This document shows positions 42,656-51,410 of a DNA stretch of 64,000 nt, one piece after another. Below the pieces are notes generated by a model. It ran no database searches. It was not told the origin of the DNA and saw only the letters and a program-made list of their open reading frames with translations. Source of the DNA: RCIO01 sp965232405 (GTDB lineage Bacteria > Pseudomonadota > Alphaproteobacteria > Rhizobiales > Rhizobiaceae); assembly GCA_965232405.1 (NCBI GenBank), contig OZ246966.1:434001-498000 (forward strand), written 5' to 3'. Each line of letters opens with the position of its first letter. Position 1 is the stretch's first letter. Both the position numbers and the translations under genes were made by a program.

Positions 42656-43414
42656 ATGGACTGGGCACTGGCAATCAGGCGGAACCGCGGGGCGCTGGAG
42701 CGTGTGCTTGCGGCGCTGTTCGCGCTGGTCGGGCTTGCCGACGGTCCCCATCCCGAGAGGAGCGAGGACGGGCAAGACCCGTGGCTTGCCCCGAAAGCCG
42801 TAGGCGAGCCTCGAAGGGTGCCCCGCAATCTCCACGCTTATGCGCTGCGCATCCTGCGCGCCGCCGAAGCCGCCATCCGCCGCCTCATTGTCATCGCCGC
42901 GCGGGACGTCGTGGCCCGGCCCCGGCCTCGGCCCGCCCCTGTCCTGAGCCTTGAGCCTGTCGAAGGGTCGAAGGGCGGAGGGGGCGGCATGGCGCATCCG
43001 GCCGCCCTCCGCATTCCTGCCTTCCCGCTGCTCGACCCGCTGAAGCGGCATTCCTTCGGTCCGCCAAGGCGCGCTTCCAGGTTCATGCCGCGCATCTGCC
43101 TCGTGGGCGTCACCGAGCCGGCGCCGATCCCTGAAAAGCCTGTCGTCTCGCCCGACGATCCGGTCGATGCGTCCGGCCTTTGCCGCCGGCTACTGTCGTC
43201 GCGGCGCGCGCTTGCCAATTTGCCGCGCGAGGCCCGCCGCCTTGCCCGCTGGTATCAGCGCAACCGGCTCAGCCGGGGCCCCGGCCGCGTCTCACCGCTG
43301 CGTTTCGGCCGCCCGCCCGGCAACCGCAAACGCCCGCTTCACGCCGTGGACGGGGTGTTGAAGGAATGCCAGGCGCTGGCGCTGGACGCGCTCGACCCAC
43401 CCAACACCTCGTGA
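42656..43414 (+). CDS. Conserved rhizobial hypothetical protein invaded by in-frame repeats
   Basis: A 252-residue basic protein beginning MDWALAIRRNRGALERVLAAL, then ALFALVGLADG. The family-like core resumes at LPRNLHAYALRILRAAEAAIRRLIVIAARD-like sequence and a C-terminal half with ARRLARWYQRNR. Two stretches look foreign: PERSEDGQDPWLAPKAVGEP (about residues 32-52) and VLSLEPVEGSKGGGGG (about 97-112). Both are coded by short repeat elements (42748-42820 and 42943-42967). I know similar proteins as uncharacterised in Mesorhizobium-like genomes. The function is unknown. Confidence 0.6.
   Translation: MDWALAIRRNRGALERVLAALFALVGLADGPHPERSEDGQDPWLAPKAVGEPRRVPRNLHAYALRILRAAEAAIRRLIVIAARDVVARPRPRPAPVLSLEPVEGSKGGGGGMAHPAALRIPAFPLLDPLKRHSFGPPRRASRFMPRICLVGVTEPAPIPEKPVVSPDDPVDASGLCRRLLSSRRALANLPREARRLARWYQRNRLSRGPGRVSPLRFGRPPGNRKRPLHAVDGVLKECQALALDALDPPNTS
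42748..42820. repeat. Short palindromic element in coding sequence
   Basis: Contains gggcaag/cttgccc (42770-42776 with 42785-42791), a perfect 7-bp stem, flanked by purine-rich tracts (gaggagcgagga). It encodes the odd Pro/Glu/Arg-rich segment of the hypothetical protein and is likely an interspersed element that inserted in frame. Confidence 0.45.
42943..42967. repeat. Copy of the common cctgagc...gtcgaagg interspersed repeat
   Basis: The sequence cctgagccttgagcctgtcg followed by aaggg is the well-known short repeat found across many bacteria, usually between genes. Here it is translated as LSLEPVEG inside a gene. Confidence 0.55.
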
Positions 43415-43432
43415 GCGCGACGCGGAATGCCG

Positions 43433-43476
43433 CGCGTCATCCCGGAAGGCGCAGCCTGTCCGGGATCCATTCCGTG
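43433..43476. repeat. Palindromic intergenic repeat (copy 2)
   Basis: The core is cgtcatcccgg, then a loop, then ccgggatccattccg. The 7-bp stem atcccgg/ccgggat occupies 43439-43445 and 43460-43466. It is related to the element at 30125-30147. It lies in the 420-bp gap after the rhizobial hypothetical gene. Confidence 0.6.
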
Positions 43477-43834
43477 ACCTTTGTGCAGGTCATGACCGCC
43501 TCACATCAGGAAATGCACCCCACTGCCAAAGCCACCCGGCCACGTCGCGCAGCGACGAATAGCCGTGAGCGAAAAATTCACCACAACCCGCTGCGACCTG
43601 GCGATGAAACGCGCGGACGGATTTTGTTCGGACGCCTCAACCTATCGTCGTGGCGCGGGCGTCGAGAGCGCCTGCTCCAACCGCGTCCAGGCGGCACGCC
43701 TCGCCCCTTCCGGCCCCACCCCCCAGCCAGCCGGAAGGGGCAGTGCCGCCAGGCTTGCCGCTCCGGCCGCCTCGCGCCTCCCGCGTCAAAGGCGCATCTT
43801 TTTGCCAGCCCTGTTGAGCGCTATATTGGGTGAC
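43477..43834. other. Gap with palindromic DNA and no convincing gene
   Basis: This is part of the 420-bp stretch 43415-43834. An open frame begins at 43565 and runs into the small membrane gene, but its sequence (Arg/Ala/Pro-rich, no conserved look) is unlikely to be a real N-terminal extension. The main structure is the large inverted repeat at 43690-43750. Confidence 0.5.
43690..43750. repeat. Long bipartite inverted repeat
   Basis: Outer arms ggcggcac/gtgccgcc (43690-43697 with 43743-43750) and inner arms ccccttccggc/gccggaagggg (43704-43714 with 43730-43740) pair perfectly. They give 19 bp of stem interrupted by an internal loop, with a 15-base terminal loop. This could form a stable RNA or DNA hairpin. 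It lies upstream of the small membrane protein gene. Confidence 0.6.
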
Positions 43835-43996
43835 ATGAAGATCGCCCAACCCAGACATTTGTGGCCGGCAGCCGGCGTGGCGTTCGCGGCGCTTGTGGCG
43901 GCTGCCGTCACCGGTCTGGCCTTTTCGGCCTGGATCGAGAAGGGCGCCGACATTTTCATGACCTACGCCGAAGCCGGCCTCGCCTGGTGCTTCTGA
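43835..43996 (+). CDS. Small membrane protein upstream of SCO gene
   Basis: A 53-residue protein MKIAQPRHLWPAAGVAFAAL with one hydrophobic helix (VAFAALVAAAVTGLAFSAWI). The C-terminal AGLAWCF is a motif I associate with short uncharacterised rhizobial proteins. It is 28 bases before the SCO gene on the same strand and may be co-transcribed. It could be a small helper in copper or cytochrome oxidase assembly, by location only. Confidence 0.55.
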   Translation: MKIAQPRHLWPAAGVAFAALVAAAVTGLAFSAWIEKGADIFMTYAEAGLAWCF

Positions 43997-44024
43997 CAAC
44001 CGCCATTTCCGGATTTATCGCGAC

Positions 44025-44603
44025 ATGATGCGTTCCATTCTGATCGGCATTCTCGTGCTCATGGCCGCAGGTGTGGGTTACATCACCTTCGACTGGTATC
44101 GCTGGCAATATGCGGGCAAGTCGTTCGGCGAGCCCTTCACCCTTGTTGACCAGACCGGCCAGCCGATAACCGAACAGGCCTTCCGCGGGCATCCGAGTGC
44201 GGTTTTCTTCGGCTTCACCCACTGCCCAGAGGTCTGCCCCACCACCCTGTTCGAGCTGGATGGCTGGTTAAGCCAGCTGGGCGACGAAGGATCGGATATC
44301 GGCGCCTATTTCGTCTCCATCGACCCTGAGCGCGACACGCCCGAACTTCTCGATGGTTACGTGTCCAACGTGTCCGACCGCATCACCGGCATCACCGGCG
44401 AACCGGACAAGGTGTTTGCAATGGCGGAATCCTTCGGCATCTACTGGCGCAAGGTCGAACTGGAGGATGGCGACTACACGATGGACCACACCGCCTCCAT
44501 CCTGCTTCTGGACAGTGCCGGCGACTTCTGGGGAACGATCGCCTATGGCGAAAACCCCGACAATGCGGTCGCCAAGCTGAAGCGCCTGGCGTCCGAATCG
44601 TGA
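44025..44603 (+). CDS. SCO1/SenC-family copper chaperone
   Basis: A 192-residue thioredoxin-fold protein anchored by an N-terminal helix (ILIGILVLMAAGVGYITF). The copper site is GFTHCPEVCPTT (Cys67, Cys71), with the third ligand His in TMDHTASILLLD. Such proteins deliver copper to the CuA or CuB site of cytochrome c oxidase or act in thiol redox. No oxidase genes are in the window. The stop overlaps the GTG start of prmA by four bases. Confidence 0.93.
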   Translation: MMRSILIGILVLMAAGVGYITFDWYRWQYAGKSFGEPFTLVDQTGQPITEQAFRGHPSAVFFGFTHCPEVCPTTLFELDGWLSQLGDEGSDIGAYFVSIDPERDTPELLDGYVSNVSDRITGITGEPDKVFAMAESFGIYWRKVELEDGDYTMDHTASILLLDSAGDFWGTIAYGENPDNAVAKLKRLASES

Positions 44604-45499
44604 GCCGGTCCACATCCGCCGGCAGCGACGGCCAGATCCGCTATTTCGTCACCGCTGTGCAGGACGAGGCGAACGCGCTTTACGCGCTTCTTGATGCCGC
44701 CTTCGAGGATGACGGTTATCCCCTCGCAATATTCGAGATCGACGAGGAAAAGGCGCTGCACGAAATCTCGGTCTATGCGCCGGGCGATGAGAACGGCGTG
44801 GAAGATCGCATCGGTTCGATCATGGCCGATGCCGGCCTGCGGCTGGATATCGGCCGCGAGGTGCTGCCCGAGATCGACTGGGTGGCGCACACACTGGCCG
44901 GTCTGAAACCGGTCGCCGCCGGGCCCTTCCTCGTGCACGGTTCGCATGACCGCGTGAAGCGCCATGCAGGTCGCATAGCCATCGAGATCGAAGCCGGCCT
45001 CGCCTTCGGAACCGGCCACCACGGTACGACCGCCGGCTGTCTGGAAACGATTGCCACCGTGAGCCGGCGCGAAAACCCGCGCCGCATACTCGACCTCGGC
45101 ACCGGCAGCGGGGTTCTGGCGATCGGCATGGCCAAGCTGCTGCATGTGCCGGTTCTGGCGACCGACAACGATCCCGTGGCGACACAGGTCGCCGCAGCCA
45201 ATGCCAGGCTGAACGGCGTTTCCTCTCTTGTCCGCACCGCAACCGCATCCGGGCTGCGCTCCAGAGTGATCGCAGACGCCGCCCCGTTCGATCTCATCGT
45301 TGCAAACATTCTGGCCAGGCCGCTGATCGGCCTTGCGCCCTCGGTGGCGCGCGCCATCGCGCCCGGCGGCTCGCTCATCCTGTCGGGAATACTCGCCAGT
45401 CAGCGCCGCGCCGTGATTGCAGCCTATTCCGGGCAGCACTTTCGCCATGTCTCCACCATATGGCGTGAAGACTGGGTGACGATCCACTTCAAGCGCTAG
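44600..45499 (+). CDS. prmA: Ribosomal protein L11 methyltransferase PrmA
   Basis: A 299-residue SAM-dependent methyltransferase that trimethylates ribosomal protein L11. It has IEIEAGLAFGTGHHGTTAGCLE (residues about 130-151), the SAM motif ILDLGTGSGVLAIGMAKL, ATDNDPVATQVAAANARLNGV and FDLIVANILARPLIGLAP, all PrmA hallmarks. The start is GTG, overlapping the upstream SCO stop (GTGA). A terminator-like hairpin follows. Confidence 0.93.
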   Translation: MSRSTSAGSDGQIRYFVTAVQDEANALYALLDAAFEDDGYPLAIFEIDEEKALHEISVYAPGDENGVEDRIGSIMADAGLRLDIGREVLPEIDWVAHTLAGLKPVAAGPFLVHGSHDRVKRHAGRIAIEIEAGLAFGTGHHGTTAGCLETIATVSRRENPRRILDLGTGSGVLAIGMAKLLHVPVLATDNDPVATQVAAANARLNGVSSLVRTATASGLRSRVIADAAPFDLIVANILARPLIGLAPSVARAIAPGGSLILSGILASQRRAVIAAYSGQHFRHVSTIWREDWVTIHFKR

Positions 45500-45509
45500 C
45501 GCCGCATAG

Positions 45510-45540
45510 CAAAAAGGGCGACCGAAGCCGCCCATTTTGT
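45510..45540. terminator. Bidirectional terminator between prmA and a convergent small gene
   Basis: gggcg...cgccc forms a stem at about 45516-45533 with T-rich sequence on the plus-strand side (attttg). Five As on the other side give a TTTTT run when read on the minus strand. It lies between the convergent ends of prmA (45499) and the small gene at 45562. Confidence 0.65.
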
Positions 45541-45561
45541 CGCCTGATCTGACTGGAGGGA

Positions 45562-45747
45562 TCAGATAATGCTGGTGAAGTGTCGACCGTCGCGAAGCTG
45601 CTGGCGGCTGATGCCATGCGCGCCGAGCGTCTCGTCATCGAGCATCATCAGCGCGCCATTGACGTAACGCTGCGCCTGCTTTTCGCGGGCGGAAACCATT
45701 GCGTCGAAAGCTGTACGGAAGAAACCGCGACGTGCAGTGTTTGCCAT
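45562..45747 (-). CDS. Small conserved hypothetical protein
   Basis: A 61-residue soluble protein: MANTARRGFFRTAFDAMVSA, then REKQAQRYVNGALMMLDDET and LGAHGISRQQLRDG. It resembles short rhizobial proteins of the DUF1127-like size class that I cannot name further. An AGGAGA site seven bases before the ATG supports the start at 45747. Function unknown. Confidence 0.65.
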   Translation of the reverse strand: MANTARRGFFRTAFDAMVSAREKQAQRYVNGALMMLDDETLGAHGISRQQLRDGRHFTSII

Positions 45748-45986
45748 GTCCGTTCTCCTAAATCCTTTGGAGTGCCATCCTCCACAGCCGCAAAGATAGG
45801 TGGCGCACCGGTCAGCAACCAGCGCCAAAAACGCATGGCACCTATTCCATATTGCAGTGCACACAGATTGATGCTGCAACGCAAAATGGCAGTTGCGCAA
45901 TGATGAGTCACGCCCTGCCCGCGATTGCATCACCGTGCAGTGGATTGTACCGTCCGGGCCTCACCAACTGGCGGCAACCAACACAT

Positions 45987-47816
45987 ATGTTTCAGAATTT
46001 CGAATCGGCGGCCAACCCGGCGCAAGGCCGCGAGCGCGTCAGAAAACTGCGTGAAAAACTTGCCGAACTCGACCTCGACGGCTTTCTGGTGCCGCGCGCC
46101 GACGAGCACCAGGGCGAATATGTCGCCGAACGGTCGGAGCGCCTTCAATGGTTGACGGGCTTTACGGGTTCGGCCGGTGCCGCGCTCATCCTGCGCGAAA
46201 GCGCAATCGTCTTTGTCGATGGTCGCTACACGCTGCAGGTGCGCGAACAGACCGATCCTGAAATCTTTAGGATCGAGAGCCTCGTCGACAATCCACCGTC
46301 GAAATGGCTGGACGGCAACGCGGAAGCAAGCTGGCGGATTGGCTTCGACCCCTGGCTGCACACCATTTCCGAAGCGCGCTCACTGCGCAAAGCGCTGGAA
46401 CGAAAAGAAAGCGCCCTCGTTGCCGTCGACCGGAACCTTGTCGATCAGGTCTGGGAGGACCAGCCCTCTGCACCAGCCGGCACCGTATCGGTTCACCCAC
46501 TGGCCTATGCCGGGGAAAGCGCGGAAGCGAAGCTCGAAAGGCTGGCAGCAGCGATCGCCGATGCCGGCGCTGATCTGGCGGTGCTCACCGATCCCTCATC
46601 GCTGGCCTGGGCATTCAACATTCGCGGCTCCGATGTTCCGCATACGCCCGTTCCGCTGGGCTTTGCCATTCTCGATGCCGGTGGCGACCACGCAATCTAT
46701 CTGGACGACCGCAAGCTGCACGGAGAAGCGCACCAACACGTTGAAGCGCTGGCGAAGCTGCGCCCCCCGCATGCACTGGACGAAGACCTTCGGGGACGCT
46801 CCGCCGATGGCAGGAAGGTCGCGCTCGACCCATCGCTTGCAGCCGAACAACTGCGCCTCGCGGTCGAGGACGCAGGCGGCGAGGTCGTTGAAGCGCCCGA
46901 TCCGGCCCGCCTCCCCCGCGCCACCAAGAACACCGCGGAGCTAAACGGGTCTCGCGCCGCGCATCGCCGCGATGGAGCCGCGGTGACCAGGTTCCTCTGC
47001 TGGCTGGACAGCAGTCAGCCGGGCACTATCGACGAGATAGCAGTCGCTACAAGGCTGGAAGAGTTGCGCCGTTCAACCGGGGAAGAAACGCAGATGCCGC
47101 TGCGCGACATTTCCTTCGACACCATTTCGGGTGCCGGCCCGCATGGGGCGATTGTCCACTACCGCGTCACGCGCAAATCGAACCGCAAGCTGGCTAATGG
47201 CGAACTGTATCTGGTCGATTCTGGCGGGCAGTATCAGGACGGCACGACCGACATTACGCGCACCGTGCCGATTGGCACGCCGACCGCTGACATGCGCAAA
47301 CACTACACGCTCGTGCTGAAGGGCATGATCGGGCTGTCGATGGTGCGGTTTCCCGCAGGCACGCGCGGCAGCGACATTGATGCGATTGCCCGCCTCGCGC
47401 TGTGGAACGCCGGGTTGGACTACGCCCACGGTACCGGCCACGGCGTCGGCTCCTTCCTGTCCGTACATGAGGGCCCGCAGCGGATCGCCAAGACCGGAAC
47501 GCAAATGCTGCTTCCCGGCATGATGCTCTCCAACGAGCCGGGATACTACAAGGAAGGCGCCTACGGCATCCGGCTTGAAAACCTGATCGTCGTCACCCCG
47601 GCGGCAAAGGTTCCCGGCGGTGAGATTGCCGTGCACGATTTCGAGACGCTGACGCTGGTGCCGTTCGACCGGCGACTGATCGACCCAGAGTTGCTGGCGC
47701 CGGCGGAACGGGAATGGCTTGACGCCTACCACGCGCGCGTGCTGCTCGAGATCGGCCCGATGGTTGATGGCGAGGTCAGGGCATGGCTGGAAAAGATGAC
47801 GGCGCCGCTTCAATAG
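45987..47816 (+). CDS. Xaa-Pro aminopeptidase (aminopeptidase P, M24B)
   Basis: A 609-residue three-domain aminopeptidase P of the long type. Two creatinase-N-like domains come first (RKLREKLAELDLDGFLVPRADEHQGEYV; later LAAAIADAGADLAVLTDPSSLAWAFNIRG). The catalytic pita-bread domain has the metal ligands Asp in YLVDSGGQYQDGTTDITRTV (two Asp), His in YAHGTGHGVGSFLSVHEGP, Glu in LSNEPGYYKEGAYGIRLENL (two Glu). It removes N-terminal residues before proline. The ATG before FQNFESAANPAQ gives the usual N-terminus; the longer upstream frame is not conserved. Confidence 0.93.
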   Translation: MFQNFESAANPAQGRERVRKLREKLAELDLDGFLVPRADEHQGEYVAERSERLQWLTGFTGSAGAALILRESAIVFVDGRYTLQVREQTDPEIFRIESLVDNPPSKWLDGNAEASWRIGFDPWLHTISEARSLRKALERKESALVAVDRNLVDQVWEDQPSAPAGTVSVHPLAYAGESAEAKLERLAAAIADAGADLAVLTDPSSLAWAFNIRGSDVPHTPVPLGFAILDAGGDHAIYLDDRKLHGEAHQHVEALAKLRPPHALDEDLRGRSADGRKVALDPSLAAEQLRLAVEDAGGEVVEAPDPARLPRATKNTAELNGSRAAHRRDGAAVTRFLCWLDSSQPGTIDEIAVATRLEELRRSTGEETQMPLRDISFDTISGAGPHGAIVHYRVTRKSNRKLANGELYLVDSGGQYQDGTTDITRTVPIGTPTADMRKHYTLVLKGMIGLSMVRFPAGTRGSDIDAIARLALWNAGLDYAHGTGHGVGSFLSVHEGPQRIAKTGTQMLLPGMMLSNEPGYYKEGAYGIRLENLIVVTPAAKVPGGEIAVHDFETLTLVPFDRRLIDPELLAPAEREWLDAYHARVLLEIGPMVDGEVRAWLEKMTAPLQ

Positions 47817-47825
47817 CGCCGTTGC

Positions 47826-48125
47826 TCATCCAAGCAGATTACGAAGCACGATCAATACGATAGCGCCGGCAGCGAATCCGGTCATCAGCCCTGCTCCGCG
47901 CAGGAATAGCGCGCCTGAGACCGCAAGTGCCGCCCATTCGGGAACACCGCCCGTCGTGGCGACCGGCACGAACAATGTCGTCAGCACGGCGGCCGGCACG
48001 GCATCGAGAGCGGACTCGACACGCGGATGCACGCGCTCAAACCGCGACAGCACCAGGTCCCCGCCAATCCGCGTCAACCAGGTCAGGAAACCTGCGGCAA
48101 GAATGATCCAGACCGTCGTGCTCAT
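47826..48125 (-). CDS. azlD: AzlD-like branched-chain amino acid export subunit
   Basis: A 99-residue membrane protein with about three or four hydrophobic segments, starting MSTTVWIILAAGFLTWLTRIGGDLV. Arg-containing TWLTRI and the Pro of DAVPAAVLTTLF are AzlD marks. With AzlC it forms a small exporter for branched-chain amino acids or analogues. The start overlaps the azlC stop by four bases. Confidence 0.88.
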   Translation of the reverse strand: MSTTVWIILAAGFLTWLTRIGGDLVLSRFERVHPRVESALDAVPAAVLTTLFVPVATTGGVPEWAALAVSGALFLRGAGLMTGFAAGAIVLIVLRNLLG

Positions 48126-48856
48126 TGGGTACTCTCCGTGGCTGCCAGCTGCGGCTGCGATGGCGGCAGGAGAACCGCGAGTATTATGCCCGCGGCGGCA
48201 CCGATCGAGACATGCCAGGGCGATCCGATCGTGTGCAGCGCGACGGTCGAAACGACGGCGCTGACGGCGACGACCGGCAGCCATGAGGCGCGGCCGCGAA
48301 ACTCCACGACCAGCCCGAAGAAGTAGATCGGCGCAAGAAAGTCGAGGCCCCACACATAGGGATCCGGAACCATCTGGCCAAAGAGCGCCCCGACCAATGC
48401 AGAAGCGATCCAGTTTATGTACAGCGTCGACGCCAGCCCGAAATACCATGCCAGCGTAATCTTCCTGCCCTCTGCAACCCGCCGTTCCGCTTCGGCGAAT
48501 TGCGGGTCGGTAAGAAAGAAGAAGGCGAAATAGCGCGCGCCGACCGACCAGTGACGGGTCGAACGACCCGTCACCGCAGAATAGAGCACGTGACGGAAAT
48601 TCACGGCGAAAACCGAAAGTATGACGAGCCAGGGCGCGATGTTCTGTCCGAACAGCTCGATGCCGACCAGCTGGCTTGCGCCGGCAAAAATTACCCCGCT
48701 CATCAGCGCGGTCTCGCCGACCGTCAGCCCGTTGGCGACCGACAGCGCGCCAAACAGCAACCCGAATGGCGTAACCGCCAGCACGATCGGCAAGGCGCGG
48801 CGAACGCCACGCCGGAACTCGGCTCGGTTGTCGGAAAAATCGATCGTTTCAGTCAT
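48122..48856 (-). CDS. azlC: AzlC-like branched-chain amino acid exporter
   Basis: A 244-residue polytopic membrane protein with FRRGVRRALPIVLAVTPFGLLFG near the N-terminus, LMSGVIFAGASQLVGIELFG, LSVFAVNFRHVLYSA and FLTDPQFAEAERR, all AzlC features. It pairs with the AzlD subunit encoded immediately downstream. Efflux of excess leucine, isoleucine or valine would fit the local theme of ilv regulation in this genome, but the two loci are far apart. Confidence 0.9.
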   Translation of the reverse strand: MTETIDFSDNRAEFRRGVRRALPIVLAVTPFGLLFGALSVANGLTVGETALMSGVIFAGASQLVGIELFGQNIAPWLVILSVFAVNFRHVLYSAVTGRSTRHWSVGARYFAFFFLTDPQFAEAERRVAEGRKITLAWYFGLASTLYINWIASALVGALFGQMVPDPYVWGLDFLAPIYFFGLVVEFRGRASWLPVVAVSAVVSTVALHTIGSPWHVSIGAAAGIILAVLLPPSQPQLAATESTQ

Positions 48857-48979
48857 GGGTCTGGTTAGGACAGCATAGCTGTCCTGTCATGCAAATTCGA
48901 TTGAACCAGTGATCGGTTCCGCTGATGATGCGAAGCCCAAGCCAACGACAGCAAAGCGATCGAACCGGAGCGGCGGAAC

Positions 48980-49192
48980 ATGAAGAACAGGAACCGGCGG
49001 CTCTCAATGGTATTCGCGGTGATCGGCGGCCCGCTTCTTACCATTGCCGCAGCCATACTTCTGGTGCCCAACCTGCGGTCCGTTCTGCGCAGCTACGACA
49101 TTCCGATCCTGCTGATCGTCATCCTCGTCTCGGTCGTTATCTACCAGATTTCGATGGCGCTATTCGCCCGACAGTCTGGAGATGATGGCTGA
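48980..49192 (+). CDS. Small two-helix membrane protein
   Basis: A 70-residue protein with two hydrophobic segments (LSMVFAVIGGPLLTIAAAILLV and IPILLIVILVSVVIYQISMALF) and a basic N-terminus. I do not recognise the family. It is divergent from azlC and convergent with ligA. A purine-rich stretch (ggagcggcgga) precedes the ATG. Function unknown. Confidence 0.55.
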   Translation: MKNRNRRLSMVFAVIGGPLLTIAAAILLVPNLRSVLRSYDIPILLIVILVSVVIYQISMALFARQSGDDG

Positions 49193-49204
49193 CGGCCGGC
49201 GTCT

Positions 49205-51319
49205 CTAGCCCTGCCCGACCAGCTTGAGCCAGGCGTCCTCGTCGATCACTTCGATACCGAGTTCTGTCGCCTTTTTGAGCTTGGAGCCCGCGCCCGGACC
49301 GGCCACCACCAGATCGGTCTTGGCTGAAACGGAACCCGACGCCTTGGCCCCGAAACGCTCAGCCATCGCCTTCGCCTCGTCGCGCGACATCTTTTCCAGG
49401 CTGCCGGTGAAGACCACGGTCTTTCCAGCCACCGGAGAATCCGATTGCGGCATCTCGGCGTCGATCACATCGACCTCGGCCGCCAGCCTTTCGACCAGAT
49501 CGCGGTTGTGTTCTTCGGAGAAGTAGCGCGCAACGGCATCAATCACCGCGCCACCGATGTCTTCTAGCGCATCCATTTCCTCGCGCGCCTGCTCGTCGCC
49601 ATTGGCAATGGCCAGCGCGGCGTCGTGAATGGCCGTCCATGACCCGTAAGACCGCGCCAGCGTTCGCGCAGTCGTTTCGCCCACATGTCTGATGCCCAGC
49701 CCGTAAATCATGCGGTCGAGCCCGATTAGACGGCGCGCCTCGATTGCCGCGAATAGATTGGTCACCGAAAGTTCGCCCCAGCCCTCTTTGTCCTTGAGTT
49801 TCTTGAGGTTTTTTTCGTCACGCTCGGCCAGGGTGAAAATGTCGGCCGGGCTTTTGACCGGCAAATCCTCGTCATTGAAAAAGAACTCGATCTGCTTCTC
49901 GCCAAGCCCTTCGATATCGAAGGCCCGCCGCGAAACGAAGTGCCTTAGATGCTCGACCCTCTGGAAGGGACAGGCAAACTCGCCGGTGCAACGCCGCACC
50001 ACACCCTCTCCGCCGCCGACGGTCGCGTCACGCACGACGGGTGTCTTCAAATGACAGGGACAGACTTCGGGAAAGCTGAATTCCGTGGCGTTCGCGGGTC
50101 GCTTTTCCTCCACGAAGCCTAGCACCTGCGGAATGACGTCGCCCGCGCGCTGCACAATCACGGTGTCACCGATCTTGATGCCCAGCCGCTCGATTTCCTC
50201 GGCATTGTGCAGCGTGGCGTTGGTCACCACCACACCGCCAACGGTGACCGGTTCCAGCCGCGCCACCGGTGTCAGCGCGCCGGTGCGACCGACCTGGATG
50301 TCGATGCCGTTTAGAACCGTCATCGCCTTTTCGGCCGGAAACTTGTGTGCGATCGCCCAACGCGGCGAGCGCGAGACAAACCCCAACCTCTCCTGCAAGG
50401 CGAGGTCGTCAACCTTGTAGACGACGCCATCAATGTCATAGGGCAGCTTGCCGCGTTCGACCTCAATTGCCCTGTAGTGTTCCAGCAATTCGTCTACCGC
50501 CTCGAATCGCTTCATCAGGCTGTTGACCTGAAAGCCATAGCTGGCGAGTGCTGCAACCATGCCCGTCTGGGTATCGGATGGCATTTCGCTCACCTCGCCC
50601 CACGTATAGGCGAAGAACTTCAGCGGCCGGCTCGCAGTGACCGACGGATCGAGCTGCCGCAACGATCCGGCGGCCGTGTTGCGCGGATTGACGTAGGTCT
50701 GCTTGCCCTCGGCCTCCTGCTTCTGGTTCAGCGCGAGGAAGTCGGCATGGGTCAGGTAGATTTCGCCGCGGACTTCGAGGATGCCGGGCGGGTTGCCGGT
50801 CAGCGTCTCGGGAATCTCGTCGATTGTCCGCGCATTCGCGGTCACGTTCTCGCCAACCTGGCCGTCCCCGCGTGTCGCGGCGGAGACGAGCCGGCCATTT
50901 TCGTAACGCAGCGACAGTGAAAGGCCGTCGATCTTGGGTTCGGCCGTGACAGACAGCGCCTTGTCTTCCGGCATGCGCAGATAACGCCGCACGCGCTGAA
51001 CGAAGTCACGCACGTCATCGTCGGAAAACGCATTGTCGAGCGACAGCATCGGCACTGCGTGCCGAACCTTCTCGAACTTCTCCGACACGGCTGCGCCAAC
51101 CTTGCGCGCCGGCGAATCGGCACGCACCAGATCGGGAAAGCGCTCCTCTATCTCGACATTGCGCTTGCGCAGCGCGTCATACTCGGCATCCGAAATCGTG
51201 GGTGCATCATCGCCGTGATAACGCTTGTCGTGTTCGGCGATTTCGGCGGCCAGCCTCTCGAGCTCCTCCGCCGCTTGTTCGGCGGTGAGCTTGTCGACGG
51301 GGATTTGGGAATTGGACAT
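49205..51319 (-). CDS. ligA: NAD-dependent DNA ligase LigA
   Basis: A 704-residue ligase sealing nicks in replication and repair. The adenylated Lys129 is in TAEPKIDGLSLSLRY. An OB domain follows, then a zinc finger with the Cys residues of VCPCHLKTP and RRCTGEFACPF, helix-hairpin-helix repeats, and a C-terminal BRCT domain starting GKTVVFTGSLEKMSRDEAK. It is the last gene of the minus-strand run that begins in the division cluster, about 90 bp after recN. Confidence 0.97.
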   Translation of the reverse strand: MSNSQIPVDKLTAEQAAEELERLAAEIAEHDKRYHGDDAPTISDAEYDALRKRNVEIEERFPDLVRADSPARKVGAAVSEKFEKVRHAVPMLSLDNAFSDDDVRDFVQRVRRYLRMPEDKALSVTAEPKIDGLSLSLRYENGRLVSAATRGDGQVGENVTANARTIDEIPETLTGNPPGILEVRGEIYLTHADFLALNQKQEAEGKQTYVNPRNTAAGSLRQLDPSVTASRPLKFFAYTWGEVSEMPSDTQTGMVAALASYGFQVNSLMKRFEAVDELLEHYRAIEVERGKLPYDIDGVVYKVDDLALQERLGFVSRSPRWAIAHKFPAEKAMTVLNGIDIQVGRTGALTPVARLEPVTVGGVVVTNATLHNAEEIERLGIKIGDTVIVQRAGDVIPQVLGFVEEKRPANATEFSFPEVCPCHLKTPVVRDATVGGGEGVVRRCTGEFACPFQRVEHLRHFVSRRAFDIEGLGEKQIEFFFNDEDLPVKSPADIFTLAERDEKNLKKLKDKEGWGELSVTNLFAAIEARRLIGLDRMIYGLGIRHVGETTARTLARSYGSWTAIHDAALAIANGDEQAREEMDALEDIGGAVIDAVARYFSEEHNRDLVERLAAEVDVIDAEMPQSDSPVAGKTVVFTGSLEKMSRDEAKAMAERFGAKASGSVSAKTDLVVAGPGAGSKLKKATELGIEVIDEDAWLKLVGQG

Positions 51320-51410
51320 TGAGGAACCCGCACTGTCTGCTGACGCTGGAGAATAGCGCGATGCTCAGCCAATTTGGATAGGCCGCAACGGTCGAATGGA
51401 AAGATTACTG

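Noticed and set aside
43565..43834. Long N-terminal extension of the small membrane protein at 43835
   Set aside because: It reads through the bipartite inverted repeat and has low-complexity Arg/Ala/Pro content; the 53-residue form matches a known short family pattern.
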